The notes under the pieces were generated by a model. The model was not told where the DNA came from. It was given only the letters and a program-made list of their open reading frames with translations, and did no database searches. The position numbers were made by a program, and so were the translations under genes. A stretch of 64,000 bases of DNA, taken from contig NZ_CP083546.1 of assembly GCF_025144145.1 (NCBI RefSeq), positions 199,001 to 263,000 on the forward strand, read 5' to 3'. Below, piece after piece: positions 1 through 8,609 of the stretch; within the stretch, counting starts at the first letter, position 1; each line of letters opens with the position of its first letter. This stretch comes from Leisingera sp. M658 (lineage in GTDB: Bacteria; Pseudomonadota; Alphaproteobacteria; Rhodobacterales; Rhodobacteraceae).

Positions 1-2
1 GG

Positions 3-692
3 GCAATGACCGGCCATATTGACCTTGGCCGTGAATTGAAGTTCAAGGATGGCGACGGCCCGCGCTTTGTCTTCCATGCGGAAACCACCGACCGGCTGCT
101 GGTGTTCGGCTCCAACGGCCGTTTCTACACCCTGTCGGCGGCGAATCTCCCCGGCGGCCGCGGCATGGGCGAACCGCTGCGCCTGATGGTCGACCTGCCC
201 AACGAGGCAGAGATCGTCGATCTGCTGATCCACAATCCCGAAGGCCGGCTGCTTGTTGCCTCCGACGCGGGCAACGGCTTTATCTGCGCGGAGAAGGAAA
301 TCGTCGCGCAGACCCGCAGCGGCAAGCAGGTGCTGAACGTCAAGGACGACGACCACGCTAAGATCTGTATCCCGGTCGAAGGCGATCACGTCGCCATTGT
401 CTCGGAAAACGGCAAGTTCCTGGTCTTCGCGGTCGAGGAAATGCCGGAGCTCACCCGCGGCAAGGGCGTGCGCCTGCAGAAATACAACATGGCCCGCGGC
501 AAGCAGGGTTCGCTGGAACTGGACGGCGGTCTCAGCGACATCACGACCTTCAACTGGGATGATGGGCTCAAATGGGAAATGGGCGGTGGCAAGACCCGCC
601 ACGAAACAGACCTTGGCCAGTGGCTGGGCAAGCGGGCCGGCGTTGGCAAACGCCCGCCGCATGGCTTCCCGCGTGACTACAAGTTCAAATAA
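3..692 (+). CDS. parC: DNA topoisomerase IV subunit A, C-terminal part (5' truncated by window)
   Basis: The window opens inside this gene; the first complete codon is at base 3 and about 230 residues remain. The visible part is the C-terminal beta-pinwheel of a type IIA topoisomerase A subunit, with repeated blades (FVFHAETTDRLLVFGSNGRF, then VAIVSENGKFLVFAVEEMPE) and a GKGVRLQKY segment typical of ParC/GyrA tails. The catalytic tyrosine domain lies outside the window. The tail ends in a short basic stretch. I prefer ParC to GyrA because the pinwheel is short and lacks a recognisable GyrA box (QRRGGKG), but this cannot be settled without the rest of the protein. With ParE it decatenates daughter chromosomes. 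Confidence 0.88.
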   Translation, partial: AMTGHIDLGRELKFKDGDGPRFVFHAETTDRLLVFGSNGRFYTLSAANLPGGRGMGEPLRLMVDLPNEAEIVDLLIHNPEGRLLVASDAGNGFICAEKEIVAQTRSGKQVLNVKDDDHAKICIPVEGDHVAIVSENGKFLVFAVEEMPELTRGKGVRLQKYNMARGKQGSLELDGGLSDITTFNWDDGLKWEMGGGKTRHETDLGQWLGKRAGVGKRPPHGFPRDYKFK

Positions 693-717
693 GGCGGCTG
701 AAACCTGCTGCCTGCCT

Positions 718-746
718 GTGCCCCCCGCGCCACCCGCGCGGGGGCA
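718..746 (+). terminator. GC-rich hairpin after parC, possible terminator
   Basis: An inverted repeat (TGCCCCC...GGGGGCA with a CGCG core) follows parC by about 25 bases. There is no clean T-run after it, so it may only be an mRNA 3'-end hairpin. Confidence 0.35.
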
Positions 747-819
747 GCTGTTTCCACCTCTTTACCCGCTGTGCCGTGCCCGGCTATCTGGGCGGTGTCG
801 AATTTCCTTGGGGGGCTCC

Positions 820-1419
820 ATGATCCGCTTTCTTTCCATTCTGGCCACGCTGGCCTTGCTCGCGTCCTGCGGTGAAACCCGGTTGGACGAAGCGCCCGAG
901 GACCTTGGCGCTTTTCAGGCACGGGTAACGCATGTCTACACCGAAAAAGCGCTGCAATGGCCGTTGTCCCGCAATGCGGAACACAGCGAATGGGATGCGG
1001 CGATGAAGAACGCGCTGGAAACCCGCCTGCGCCGCTATCAGGGCGCGCAGGAGTATGATGTGGCGGTTACGCTGGAGGGTTTCATGCTGGCACCGCCCGG
1101 CGTGCCGGTGCTGTTCTCCCCCAAAAGCGCGGTGGTGGTGAATGTCTTTGTCTATGACGTTGCGGCAAAGAAATTCCTGGCCAAGAAGCACCAGATGGAG
1201 ATCTTTGAAAGCACCACCGGCGAAAGCGCATTGCTGGGATCCGGCCATGCCCGCACCAAAGAGCAGCAAATTCAGGGCCTGGCGGTCAATATTGCCGACA
1301 AGGTGGAAGAATGGATGGCTAAACAGCACGAGGACGAAGGCTGGTTTGCACCACGCCCGGCGGCAGGTTCCGAAAGCGGAGCTGCTGCGGATGCCGCCGC
1401 GCCTGCGCCAGCCGGCTGA
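820..1419 (+). CDS. Putative lipoprotein of unknown function, 199 aa
   Basis: An ATG at 820 opens a 199-residue protein with a signal peptide and a lipobox (LASC, Cys17), so it should be lipidated and anchored in the inner or outer membrane facing the periplasm. The mature part is soluble, mixed alpha/beta, with a VVVNVFVYDVAAKKFLAKK segment in the middle and an Ala/Pro-rich tail (roughly residues 180-199). No catalytic motif is visible. A longer reading frame runs upstream to 397, but it overlaps parC and lacks a signal peptide, so 820 is the better start. I cannot name the family; similar small lipoproteins are common next to parC in roseobacters. It stands alone, with tuf following after 124 bases behind its own promoter. 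Confidence 0.75.
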   Translation: MIRFLSILATLALLASCGETRLDEAPEDLGAFQARVTHVYTEKALQWPLSRNAEHSEWDAAMKNALETRLRRYQGAQEYDVAVTLEGFMLAPPGVPVLFSPKSAVVVNVFVYDVAAKKFLAKKHQMEIFESTTGESALLGSGHARTKEQQIQGLAVNIADKVEEWMAKQHEDEGWFAPRPAAGSESGAAADAAAPAPAG

Positions 1420-1455
1420 GCCTTGCGAATTCCGCCTCCGTCAAGCAGGAACGGG

Positions 1456-1484
1456 TTGATTTTTCCGCTCAAACCAAATAATCC
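1456..1484 (+). promoter_or_regulatory. Predicted sigma-70 promoter of the first tuf gene
   Basis: TTGATT, a 17-base spacer, then TAATCC. The -10 ends 60 bases upstream of the tuf start codon. Confidence 0.5.
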
Positions 1485-1543
1485 GCCCGCGCAGAGGTAA
1501 CCGGGTCAATGCATGACCCCTGTTTCAAAAGGGCGCCTAAGGA

Positions 1544-2719
1544 ATGGCTAAGGAAAAGTTTGAGCGTACAAAACCGCACGTCAACATCGGCACCATCGGC
1601 CACGTTGACCACGGCAAAACCACGCTGACCGCAGCAATCACCAAATACTTCGGTGACTTCAAAGCCTACGACCAGATCGACGGCGCACCGGAAGAAAAAG
1701 CCCGCGGCATCACCATCTCGACCGCCCACGTCGAGTATGAGACCGAAGGCCGCCACTACGCCCACGTCGACTGCCCCGGCCACGCTGACTATGTGAAAAA
1801 CATGATCACCGGTGCGGCGCAGATGGACGGCGCGATCCTGGTTGTGAACGCCGCTGACGGCCCGATGCCGCAGACCCGCGAGCACATCCTGCTGGGCCGC
1901 CAGGTCGGCATCCCGCACATGGTTGTCTTCATGAACAAAGTTGACCAGGTCGACGACGAAGAGCTGCTTGAGCTGGTCGAGATGGAAATCCGCGAGCTGC
2001 TGTCCTCCTACGACTACCCGGGCGACGATATCCCGATCATCGCGGGTTCGGCTCTGGCCGCTATGGAAGGCAACAAGCCGGAAATCGGCGAAGAAAAAAT
2101 CCGCGAGCTGATGGCCGCTGTGGATGACTACATCCCGACCCCGGCGCGTGCTGTTGACCAGCCGTTCCTGATGCCGGTTGAAGATGTGTTCTCGATCTCG
2201 GGCCGCGGCACCGTTGTGACCGGCCGGGTTGAGCGCGGCGTGATCAACGTTGGCGACTCGATCGAAATCGTTGGTATCCGCGACACCAAAACCACCACCT
2301 GCACCGGTGTGGAAATGTTCCGCAAGCTGCTGGACCGCGGTGAAGCCGGCGACAACATCGGCGCCCTGCTGCGCGGTATCGACCGTGACGGCGTTGAGCG
2401 CGGCCAGGTTCTGTGCGCACCGAAATCGGTGAACCCGCACACCAAGTTCGAAGCCGAGGCCTACATCCTGACCAAGGAAGAAGGCGGCCGTCACACGCCG
2501 TTCTTTGCGAACTACCGTCCGCAGTTCTACTTCCGCACCACCGACGTGACCGGCACCGTGACCCTGCCTGAGGGTACCGAGATGGTCATGCCCGGCGACA
2601 ACCTGAAGTTCGACGTTGAGCTGATCGCGCCGATCGCGATGGAAAACGGCCTGCGCTTCGCCATCCGCGAAGGCGGCCGCACCGTCGGCGCTGGCGTCGT
2701 TTCCAAAATCACCGAGTAA
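1544..2719 (+). CDS. tufA: Elongation factor Tu, copy 1
   Basis: A 391-residue EF-Tu that brings aminoacyl-tRNA to the ribosomal A site and hydrolyses GTP. The G1 motif GHVDHGKT is at residues 19-26, DCPGH near 81 and NKVD near 136, followed by the two beta-barrel domains ending VVSKITE. The length matches alphaproteobacterial EF-Tu. The protein is identical to the second copy at 24847-26022; I count about eleven synonymous base differences, mostly near the gene ends. This copy stands outside the str operon, with its own predicted promoter and terminator, so the two genes can be expressed independently. The start is preceded by CTAAGG. Confidence 0.99.
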   Translation: MAKEKFERTKPHVNIGTIGHVDHGKTTLTAAITKYFGDFKAYDQIDGAPEEKARGITISTAHVEYETEGRHYAHVDCPGHADYVKNMITGAAQMDGAILVVNAADGPMPQTREHILLGRQVGIPHMVVFMNKVDQVDDEELLELVEMEIRELLSSYDYPGDDIPIIAGSALAAMEGNKPEIGEEKIRELMAAVDDYIPTPARAVDQPFLMPVEDVFSISGRGTVVTGRVERGVINVGDSIEIVGIRDTKTTTCTGVEMFRKLLDRGEAGDNIGALLRGIDRDGVERGQVLCAPKSVNPHTKFEAEAYILTKEEGGRHTPFFANYRPQFYFRTTDVTGTVTLPEGTEMVMPGDNLKFDVELIAPIAMENGLRFAIREGGRTVGAGVVSKITE

Positions 2720-2796
2720 GACGGCTTTGCCGTCTGGCGGGCGGCAGGCGGTTTTCGCTAGAAAATCGCCGGGAGCCCGCACCTCTGAGATGATAG

Positions 2797-2826
2797 AAAG
2801 GGCCGCTCAATCGAGCGGCCCTTTTT
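2797..2826 (+). terminator. Intrinsic terminator of tuf copy 1
   Basis: A 9-12 bp stem (GGGCCGCTC / GAGCGGCCC) with an AATC loop, preceded by A's and followed by TTTTT. The same structure with a different loop follows tuf copy 2. Confidence 0.9.
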
Positions 2827-2887
2827 GCGTTGCGGCATCCGGAAACCGGCGCGGTTTCCGGGCCGCTTCCCTTGCAGGGAACTGTGC

Positions 2888-3598
2888 TCAGGTGGTCCGG
2901 GACTGCGGGCGCTTGCTAATCCGTCCAGCGGCGCTGTCTGCCGCAGCGGTGATGGCCTCCAGCGAGGCTTCCAAGCTTAACCGCAAGCTTTCGGCCTCGG
3001 CATCAGTCGGTTTTTTCGGAACTTCATCTGTCCACTCCTGGCACATCAGCACACCCCGCGAAAATGGCAGAGGCAGCATTTGCCGGTCCCAAGTCGGCAG
3101 CTCAACTACTTTTTTCCCGGCGAATGCGACCGTGAACACCCGGCAGCCGGTCATCCGGGCCCAGACAACAGGGACGGTTGAGGATATGCGCGCCGGGCCG
3201 CGCGGCCCGTCGGCGGCAATCCCGATTGAACAGCCGTCCCTGGTGCGGCGCAACACTTCGCGCGACAGCGCCACATGGCGTTTGTGGCTGGACATCGGAA
3301 TGGTCTCAAACCCAAGCCTGACCAGGATTTGCCCGGCCAGCCGCCCGGCGCGGGCCGAGGAAGTCAGGGCGCAGATGCGGCCCAGCGATGTGTCAAACAG
3401 ATAAGGCGCCATAATCAGCCGCTGGTGCCACAGCACAAAGATCACCGGTTCGCCACGGCGCACGCAGGCGTCCATGTCTTCAAAACCGCTGCGGCTCCAG
3501 CGCGAGGTGCGGAAGGCGAATCGCACATAGGCGGCAAGCAGCCCCTCGACGGCGCGGTTGATGCCGGGGCTGTCGGCGATTTTCTTTCTCAGACTCAC
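2888..3598 (-). CDS. DUF374 / lysophospholipid acyltransferase family protein
   Basis: A 236-residue protein of the DUF374 branch of the LPLAT superfamily, which transfers acyl chains to lipid or lipid A-like acceptors at the inner membrane. The N-terminal amphipathic helix (residues 1-30) is followed by LWHQRL (56-61), which takes the place of the usual HX4D acyltransferase motif, SSARAGRLAG (80-89) and IAADGPRGP (127-135), the characteristic DUF374 block. It lies alone on the minus strand between tuf and tRNA-Trp, so the context says nothing about the acceptor. The family assignment is firm; the substrate is unknown. Confidence 0.85.
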   Translation of the reverse strand: MSLRKKIADSPGINRAVEGLLAAYVRFAFRTSRWSRSGFEDMDACVRRGEPVIFVLWHQRLIMAPYLFDTSLGRICALTSSARAGRLAGQILVRLGFETIPMSSHKRHVALSREVLRRTRDGCSIGIAADGPRGPARISSTVPVVWARMTGCRVFTVAFAGKKVVELPTWDRQMLPLPFSRGVLMCQEWTDEVPKKPTDAEAESLRLSLEASLEAITAAADSAAGRISKRPQSRTT

Positions 3599-3733
3599 GG
3601 TAGGCGGCTCGTATTTTCGGGCGTCCCGGCGCAGGGGCGCAGTTATCTGCTCTGTCTAACTGCTTGGCTGCGCCATGGCAAAGCCTGCAGCGGCCAAACC
3701 GCAGGCCTGTGCGCAGAAAGCCCGTTTTTCCTC

Positions 3734-3762
3734 TTGCCAGCGCAACACGTCTGCCTTAGGAA
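3734..3762 (+). promoter_or_regulatory. Predicted promoter of tRNA-Trp
   Basis: TTGCCA, a 17-base spacer, then TAGGAA, ending 12 bases before the mature tRNA 5' end. That is the spacing expected for a short-leader tRNA transcript. Confidence 0.5.
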
Positions 3763-3774
3763 ATGCCGCACCGC

Positions 3775-3850
3775 AGGGGTATAGCTCAGTTGGTAGAGCG
3801 ACGGTCTCCAAAACCGTAGGTCTCGGGTTCGAACCCTGATGCCCCTGCCA
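3775..3850 (+). tRNA. trnW: tRNA-Trp (anticodon CCA)
   Basis: A complete 76-base cloverleaf. The acceptor stem is AGGGGTA / TGCCCCT with an encoded G73 and CCA tail. The D-arm is GCTCAGTTGGTAGAGC, the anticodon stem ACGGT/ACCGT holds loop CTCCAAA (anticodon CCA at 3808-3810), and the T-arm carries GGTTCGAACCC. tRNA-Trp ahead of secE-nusG is a widely conserved arrangement; here a 2.2-kb minus-strand gene has come between them. Confidence 0.97.
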
Positions 3851-3927
3851 GTTCACCGGATCACCAGCAGCACAGTGAAACGCCTTCGGGAAAGCCGCCC
3901 GCTTGGGCTGCGGGCGCCATTGCATGG

Positions 3928-6102
3928 TCAGGCCAGCGGCAGGTGCTCCGGGGCGGCTCCTTGCAAATACCGGTCATAGGCCGCGTCATAGGCCTGTTCG
4001 GCCTGCCGTGCCAGGCGTGCCGGGTCCGGCAAAGCTGCATGCTGGAGGCGGTGTTTCAAGGTCTTGCCGGCCTCCGGATCCTGCGCCAGGCCCGCAGCCT
4101 TCGCCTCGTAGTCTTCTGTACTGGCGGCGATCAGTTCCGGCAGCCCGGCGGCCTGCAGCAGGCTTGCGACAGTGCGGGCGGCGAATTGCTGTCCCGGCAA
4201 GGTGAGCACCGGCAGCCTGGCAGCCAAGGCTGACTGGGCGGCGCTGCGGGAATTCACAGTGAAGGTGTCCAGAAACAAATCTGCCAGCGGCAGGCGGGCC
4301 TGGTGTTCCGCCGGCGGGGCAGGCGGTGCAAAGATGAGCCGGTCCGGATCAATGCCGCGCGCTGCCGCAGCCCGGCGCAGGTTGGACACTGCATGCGCGC
4401 CGTTATCCTGCAGCCACAGAACGCTGTCCTTGGCCCCGGTCAGCAGCCGCATCCAGATGTTGAATTCTGACGGGGTGATCCGGCTGCCTGCGGCAAAGTT
4501 GCAGAAGACAAACCCAGTCTCCGGCAGGCCGCAGCCGGCCCGGTCCGGGCTGCCCGCCGCTGCGGCCGGCGCTGGTGTAACAGCCAGATGGCTTGCCGGC
4601 AGGCGCAGCAGGTGTTCGTTGTGATACCGTTCGCTGCCGGGCGGGCACACGGTGTGATCGCCGATCAGGTAGTCGAAGGCGGCGGTGCCCATAGTGCCGG
4701 GGTAGCCCGGCCATGCAATGTGCAGCGGAGCCAGCCGGCCGGAAAGCAAGTGGTTCAGGCTGCCGTTTGTATAGCCTGAGACATCCACGGCAATGTCCAG
4801 ACAGTCTGCCTTGACTGCGACGGCCGCTTCTTGTCCGGCTGTTCCGCCCAATTGCCTGAAGCAGGAGACGGTTTGGCTCAGTTCGGCAGCGGTCTTTGCC
4901 GACAGCCCGGAGCCGGTGGCATAGGCGTGGATTTCAAACCGGGTGCTATCGTGGGCTGCCAGCATTGCCGCGTGCCGGATTGCAACTGCGTCTCCATCAC
5001 TGCCGGCAAAAAAGTACCCTATCCGCAGCCGGGCGGGACGCTGCCGGACGGGTGGCGCCGTTTGCGGCTCTATCACCGGAAATGCGTCGCCGGCATAAGC
5101 CTGGGCACGGGCCCGCAGCAGATCCGGGTTGTCTTCCATCAGCATCAGCACGCTTGGATCGCAGCCGCTGCCACGCAAGCCCAGCAGGCGCCGGCAGTCC
5201 GCGTATTCCTGCACCCACCGCCAGTCATTGAGCTCCGCCAGAACATGCAGCCGCTGGGTGCGGCTGCGGTCGTCGGATGGGGAAATCTGCAGGATTCTGT
5301 CAAAACAGGGCAGGGCATCCGCAAACCGGCCCTCGGCCTTAAGCTGCAGGCCAAGCTGGAAGTGCGCTTCGGTCAGCTGCGGATCCAGGCTGGCGGCACG
5401 GGTGTAATGTTCCTTGGCTTCAGCCGTGGCGCCCAGCTTCTGCAGCAGGCCGGCCAAAGTGAAATGCAGTGAGGCATCTTCAGGGGCAAGGGAAACCGCC
5501 TGGCGCAGAACGCCGGCGGCCTCGATGCTGCGGCCATCCAGCGGCAGGGCCTCGGCCATGCTGCGCAGGGCGGGCAGGCATTCGGCATCCAGCTTCAGGG
5601 CTTTCTGGTACAGGGCCATGGCGTTGTCATGCTGCCCGCGGGCCATATGGACGCGGCCCATCGCGGCATAGGTGCCCGCTTCTTGGGGGTCCAGCCCGCA
5701 GGCCTTGTTCAGGCAGGTTGCGGCATTGTCCAAATGGCCTGCCGCCAGATGGCAGCGGCCCAGGAAATCCCACAGGAAATGCGAATCGCGGAACGTCTTG
5801 AGCAAGGCGCCGCAGCTGTCAGCCGCATCAAAGTGGCGGCCGGCGGCAAGCGCTGTCTCCAGTTCCGCTTTGGTGTCTGGCGAGGGCTCGCGCTGTTCGC
5901 GCAGGCGGCCGCGCAGGGAGTCCAGCGCTTGCAGGGCGCGGGTGTTCTTCGGGTTGCGTGCCAGGATGCCGGAATAGGCAAGCACGGCATCCTCAAGTTT
6001 GGAATCACGTTCAAGCTGTTCGGCCTGGGATAAGGAATATGCTGGTGTCATGGCATCCAATCTCATCAATAAACGCGGGGTATGCCTGCACGGCGCGCAC
6101 AT
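3928..6102 (-). CDS. TPR-repeat protein with an O-GlcNAc transferase (SPINDLY)-like domain
   Basis: Up to 724 residues. The N-terminal half is a run of tetratricopeptide repeats (for example AAMGRVHMARGQHDNAMALY and AHFQLGLQLKAEGRFADALP). The C-terminal half, from about residue 360, matches family 41 glycosyltransferases: LAPLHIAWPGYPGTMGTAAF, FVFCNFAAGSRITPSEFNIW, DRLIFAPPAP and PVLTLPGQQFAARTVASLL. Such enzymes put sugars on proteins, and bacterial ones often act on flagellin, adhesins or surface proteins. The HTTxxD-type nucleotide-sugar motif is degenerate here (VNSRSAAQS), and the N-terminal HP motif of the catalytic lobe is also changed. The start is uncertain: ATGs at 6102, 6066 and 6051 are in frame, and 6051 (MTPAYS) gives a more usual N-terminus. 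It interrupts the tRNA-Trp/secE linkage. Confidence 0.82.
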   Translation of the reverse strand: MCAPCRHTPRLLMRLDAMTPAYSLSQAEQLERDSKLEDAVLAYSGILARNPKNTRALQALDSLRGRLREQREPSPDTKAELETALAAGRHFDAADSCGALLKTFRDSHFLWDFLGRCHLAAGHLDNAATCLNKACGLDPQEAGTYAAMGRVHMARGQHDNAMALYQKALKLDAECLPALRSMAEALPLDGRSIEAAGVLRQAVSLAPEDASLHFTLAGLLQKLGATAEAKEHYTRAASLDPQLTEAHFQLGLQLKAEGRFADALPCFDRILQISPSDDRSRTQRLHVLAELNDWRWVQEYADCRRLLGLRGSGCDPSVLMLMEDNPDLLRARAQAYAGDAFPVIEPQTAPPVRQRPARLRIGYFFAGSDGDAVAIRHAAMLAAHDSTRFEIHAYATGSGLSAKTAAELSQTVSCFRQLGGTAGQEAAVAVKADCLDIAVDVSGYTNGSLNHLLSGRLAPLHIAWPGYPGTMGTAAFDYLIGDHTVCPPGSERYHNEHLLRLPASHLAVTPAPAAAAGSPDRAGCGLPETGFVFCNFAAGSRITPSEFNIWMRLLTGAKDSVLWLQDNGAHAVSNLRRAAAARGIDPDRLIFAPPAPPAEHQARLPLADLFLDTFTVNSRSAAQSALAARLPVLTLPGQQFAARTVASLLQAAGLPELIAASTEDYEAKAAGLAQDPEAGKTLKHRLQHAALPDPARLARQAEQAYDAAYDRYLQGAAPEHLPLA

Positions 6103-6193
6103 GGCGCCGGGGCTGCTTGGGACAGTTTTGCAGCAAGTGGATTAAAATTGGATTGACTGGGCGGCCCAAGCTGCCCTGCCGCCGGAGCAGGGC

Positions 6194-6222
6194 TTGAATT
6201 TACCGGCAGCAGGCGTTAAATC
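6194..6222 (+). promoter_or_regulatory. Predicted promoter of secE-nusG
   Basis: TTGAAT, a 17-base spacer, then TAAATC. The -10 ends 32 bases before the secE start. Confidence 0.55.
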
Positions 6223-6254
6223 GCGACCACTGCTAGCAGAGAGACACCCCCAGT

Positions 6255-6452
6255 ATGGCGACTATCAATCCAGTTCAGTTCATTCAGCAAGTCCGTGCCG
6301 AAGTGTCCAAGGTCGTTTGGCCGACCCGGCGCGAGGTGCTGCTGACCACGGTCATGGTGTTTATCATGGCGGCGCTTACGGCGGTGTTCTTTGCACTGGT
6401 CGACCTGCTGATCCGCTATGGCCTGCAGGGTCTTCTGGGGATGTTCGGCTAA
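6255..6452 (+). CDS. secE: Preprotein translocase subunit SecE
   Basis: A 65-residue single-span SecE, the short form usual in alphaproteobacteria. A cytoplasmic amphipathic helix carries the conserved VVWPTRREVL segment (residues 20-29), followed by one transmembrane helix (about 31-53). It clamps SecY in the SecYEG channel; secY lies in the same window at 42146. It is followed by nusG, as in nearly all bacteria. Confidence 0.97.
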   Translation: MATINPVQFIQQVRAEVSKVVWPTRREVLLTTVMVFIMAALTAVFFALVDLLIRYGLQGLLGMFG

Positions 6453-6543
6453 GCCTGCGGCAGTTAGATGGCTTCCACGCCCGTGTTGCTGTGCCGCCCT
6501 TGATCTTGGCGGCAATGGACGGTAGTTGAGCCGTAACTATTAA

Positions 6544-6581
6544 GGCGGGCGTGCGGCGATTCGGTTTGCACGCCGCTTTTA
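6544..6581 (+). other. Intercistronic hairpin between secE and nusG
   Basis: An imperfect inverted repeat built on GGCGTGC and GCACGCC is followed by GCTTTTA. It could be a weak terminator or a processing site that sets SecE and NusG levels apart. The rest of the 216-base gap shows nothing else clear. Confidence 0.35.
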
Positions 6582-6668
6582 GTTGGAGAGCGCAGCTTAC
6601 GGGCTGCATCGGGATGATAAAGCGGCGGCGCGGCAATGGCCCGCCTGGCAAAACAAGGACGACGGTTC

Positions 6669-7202
6669 ATGGCGAAACGGTGGTATTCGGTCAGCGTTCT
6701 TTCGAATTTCGAAAAGAAAATCGCAGAGCAAATCCGCACCTCGGTCGCAGAACAGGGCCTTGAGGACGAGATCGACGAAGTGCTGGTCCCCACCGAAGAG
6801 GTGATTGAGATCCGCCGCGGCAAGAAAGTCTCGACCGAGCGCCGGTTCATGCCTGGCTACGTGCTGGTGCATATGGAGATGTCCGACCGCGGCTACCATC
6901 TGATCTCCTCGATCAACCGGGTCACTGGCTTCCTGGGCCCGCAGGGCCGCCCGATGCCGATGCGCGACGCCGAGGTGCAGGGCATCCTGGGCCGCGTCGA
7001 GGAAGGCGTCGAAGCACCGCGCACGCTGATCCATTTCGAGATCGGCGAGAAGGTCAAGGTCAACGACGGCCCGTTCGAAGATTTCGACGGCATGGTCGAA
7101 GAGGTCGACGAGGACAGCCAGAAGCTGAAAGTCACCGTTTCGATCTTTGGCCGGGAAACCCCGGTCGAACTGGATTTCACTCAGGTCACCAAACAGATCT
7201 GA
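6669..7202 (+). CDS. nusG: Transcription termination/antitermination factor NusG
   Basis: A 177-residue NusG. The N-terminal NGN domain binds RNA polymerase ([19 protein letters not shown] at the start; [14 protein letters not shown] near 57-70), and the C-terminal KOW domain ([20 protein letters not shown] onward) contacts Rho or ribosomal protein S10. The start at 6669 (MAKRWYSV) is chosen over an in-frame ATG at 6636 because NusG proteins begin with this block. rpsJ, which encodes its S10 partner, is at 27519. Confidence 0.97.
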   Translation: MAKRWYSVSVLSNFEKKIAEQIRTSVAEQGLEDEIDEVLVPTEEVIEIRRGKKVSTERRFMPGYVLVHMEMSDRGYHLISSINRVTGFLGPQGRPMPMRDAEVQGILGRVEEGVEAPRTLIHFEIGEKVKVNDGPFEDFDGMVEEVDEDSQKLKVTVSIFGRETPVELDFTQVTKQI

Positions 7203-7330
7203 TGTGACGCCGGCCGTTTTGGCCGGCACCCCGAGCGTGGGAGGCGGCGGCACCGCGGTGCCAAGGCCGGACCACACAGCAAAGAAGCCCGAAGGACGCG
7301 TCCCAAGGGTGTTGGAAAAGGAGAAGGCCA

Positions 7331-7756
7331 ATGGCCAAGAAGCTCGTCGGCACGATGAAGCTGCAAGTTAAAGCCGGTCAGGCAAACCCAAGCCCGCCGG
7401 TTGGTCCGGCGCTGGGTCAGCGCGGCATCAACATCATGGAATTCTGCAAGGCGTTCAACGCCAAGACCGCAGACATGGAGCCCGGCGCGCCGTGCCCGAC
7501 CGTGATCACCTACTATCAGGACAAGTCCTTCACCATGGACATCAAGACGCCGCCCGCGTCTTACTACCTGAAGAAGGCTGCCAAGGTTAAGTCGGGTGCA
7601 AAAACCCCGTCGCGTGAAACCGTCGGCACCGTGACCGCGGCCCAGGTGAAAGAAATCGCCGAAGCCAAGATGAAAGATCTGAACGCCAACGACATCGACG
7701 CGGCAATGCAGATCATCCTGGGCTCTGCCCGCTCCATGGGCATCGAGGTGAAGTAA
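7331..7756 (+). CDS. rplK: 50S ribosomal protein L11 (uL11)
   Basis: 141 residues, full length. The N-terminal [20 protein letters not shown] block is the thiostrepton/stringent-response region, with the conserved prolines that contact 23S rRNA helices 43-44. It forms the GTPase-associated stalk base, acting with L10/L12, and is needed for RelA sensing. The start has a strong AAAAGGAGAAGG ribosome-binding site. rplA follows after one base. The 128-base gap upstream holds a GCCGGCC/GGCCGGC hairpin right after nusG but no clear promoter, so it is probably co-transcribed from secE. Confidence 0.98.
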   Translation: MAKKLVGTMKLQVKAGQANPSPPVGPALGQRGINIMEFCKAFNAKTADMEPGAPCPTVITYYQDKSFTMDIKTPPASYYLKKAAKVKSGAKTPSRETVGTVTAAQVKEIAEAKMKDLNANDIDAAMQIILGSARSMGIEVK

Positions 7757-7757
7757 G

Positions 7758-8456
7758 ATGGCAAAGCTCGGTAAACGTACCCGCGCCGCGCGCGAAGCTC
7801 TGGCTGGCAAAGATAACTTGTCGGTCGAAGAAGCTGTGTCCCTGATCAAGGCGAACGCCACTGCGAAATTCGACGAAACCGTCGAAATCGCCATGAGCCT
7901 GGGTGTTGACACCCGCCACGCGGACCAGATGGTCCGCGGTGTTGTCGGCCTGCCGAACGGCACCGGCAAAGCCATGCGCGTTGCAGTGTTCGCCCGCGGC
8001 CCCAAGGCAGAAGAAGCCACCGCGGCTGGTGCAGACATCGTCGGCGCCGAAGACCTGATGGAAGCCATCCAGGGCGGCAGCATCGACTTTGACCGTTGCA
8101 TCGCGACCCCGGACATGATGCCCGTTGTTGGCCGTCTGGGTAAGATCCTCGGCCCGCGCAACCTGATGCCGAACCCGAAGGTCGGCACCGTGACCATGGA
8201 CGTCAAAGCGGCCGTGGAAGCAGCCAAGGGCGGCGAAGTCCAGTTCAAGGCGGAAAAAGGCGGCGTTGTGCACGCAGGCGTCGGCAAAGCCTCGTTTGAC
8301 GAAGCCAAGCTGGTCGAAAACGTCCGTGCCTTCATCTCGGCTGTGGCCAAGGCCCGTCCGTCGGGCGCCAAGGGCGCTTACATGAAAAAGATCAACCTGA
8401 CCTCGACCATGGGTCCGGGCGTCACGGTTGACGTGGACAACGCTGTCACCGAGTAA
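7758..8456 (+). CDS. rplA: 50S ribosomal protein L1 (uL1)
   Basis: 232 residues, normal length. L1 forms the mobile stalk that moves deacylated tRNA out of the E site, and in many bacteria represses its own L11 operon by binding the mRNA. The start [15 protein letters not shown] and the core block [20 protein letters not shown] are diagnostic, as is the later SSTMGPG-type ending ([12 protein letters not shown]). The intergenic distance to rplK is one base, so translation is probably coupled. A strong terminator follows. Confidence 0.98.
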   Translation: MAKLGKRTRAAREALAGKDNLSVEEAVSLIKANATAKFDETVEIAMSLGVDTRHADQMVRGVVGLPNGTGKAMRVAVFARGPKAEEATAAGADIVGAEDLMEAIQGGSIDFDRCIATPDMMPVVGRLGKILGPRNLMPNPKVGTVTMDVKAAVEAAKGGEVQFKAEKGGVVHAGVGKASFDEAKLVENVRAFISAVAKARPSGAKGAYMKKINLTSTMGPGVTVDVDNAVTE

Positions 8457-8480
8457 TCCGGTCAGCATTGCCAGAATACG

Positions 8481-8514
8481 GGCCCCGGGTGCATCACCCG
8501 GGGCCTTTTCTTTT
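8481..8514 (+). terminator. Intrinsic terminator after rplA
   Basis: A 10-bp perfect stem (GGCCCCGGGT / ACCCGGGGCC), loop GCATC, then TTTTCTTTT. It separates the secE-rplA unit from the Hint gene and the rplJL-rpoBC unit. Confidence 0.92.
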
Positions 8515-8609
8515 GCCGGGCGGCGGTCTGTTGCTCAAATCACCGTGCGGCGCATCTTAACCGGGTATTTACCCTTGTGCCCGCTTGGCTGCGCTCATAA
8601 TTGCAACCT

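Noticed and set aside
397-819. Upstream extension of the lipoprotein frame into parC
   Set aside because: It overlaps a well-supported gene and would remove the signal peptide and lipobox from the N-terminus.
1469-2782. A 437-codon frame antisense to tuf, repeated antisense to the second tuf
   Set aside because: It is duplicated only because tuf is duplicated; the composition is that of a shadow frame and there is no ribosome-binding site.
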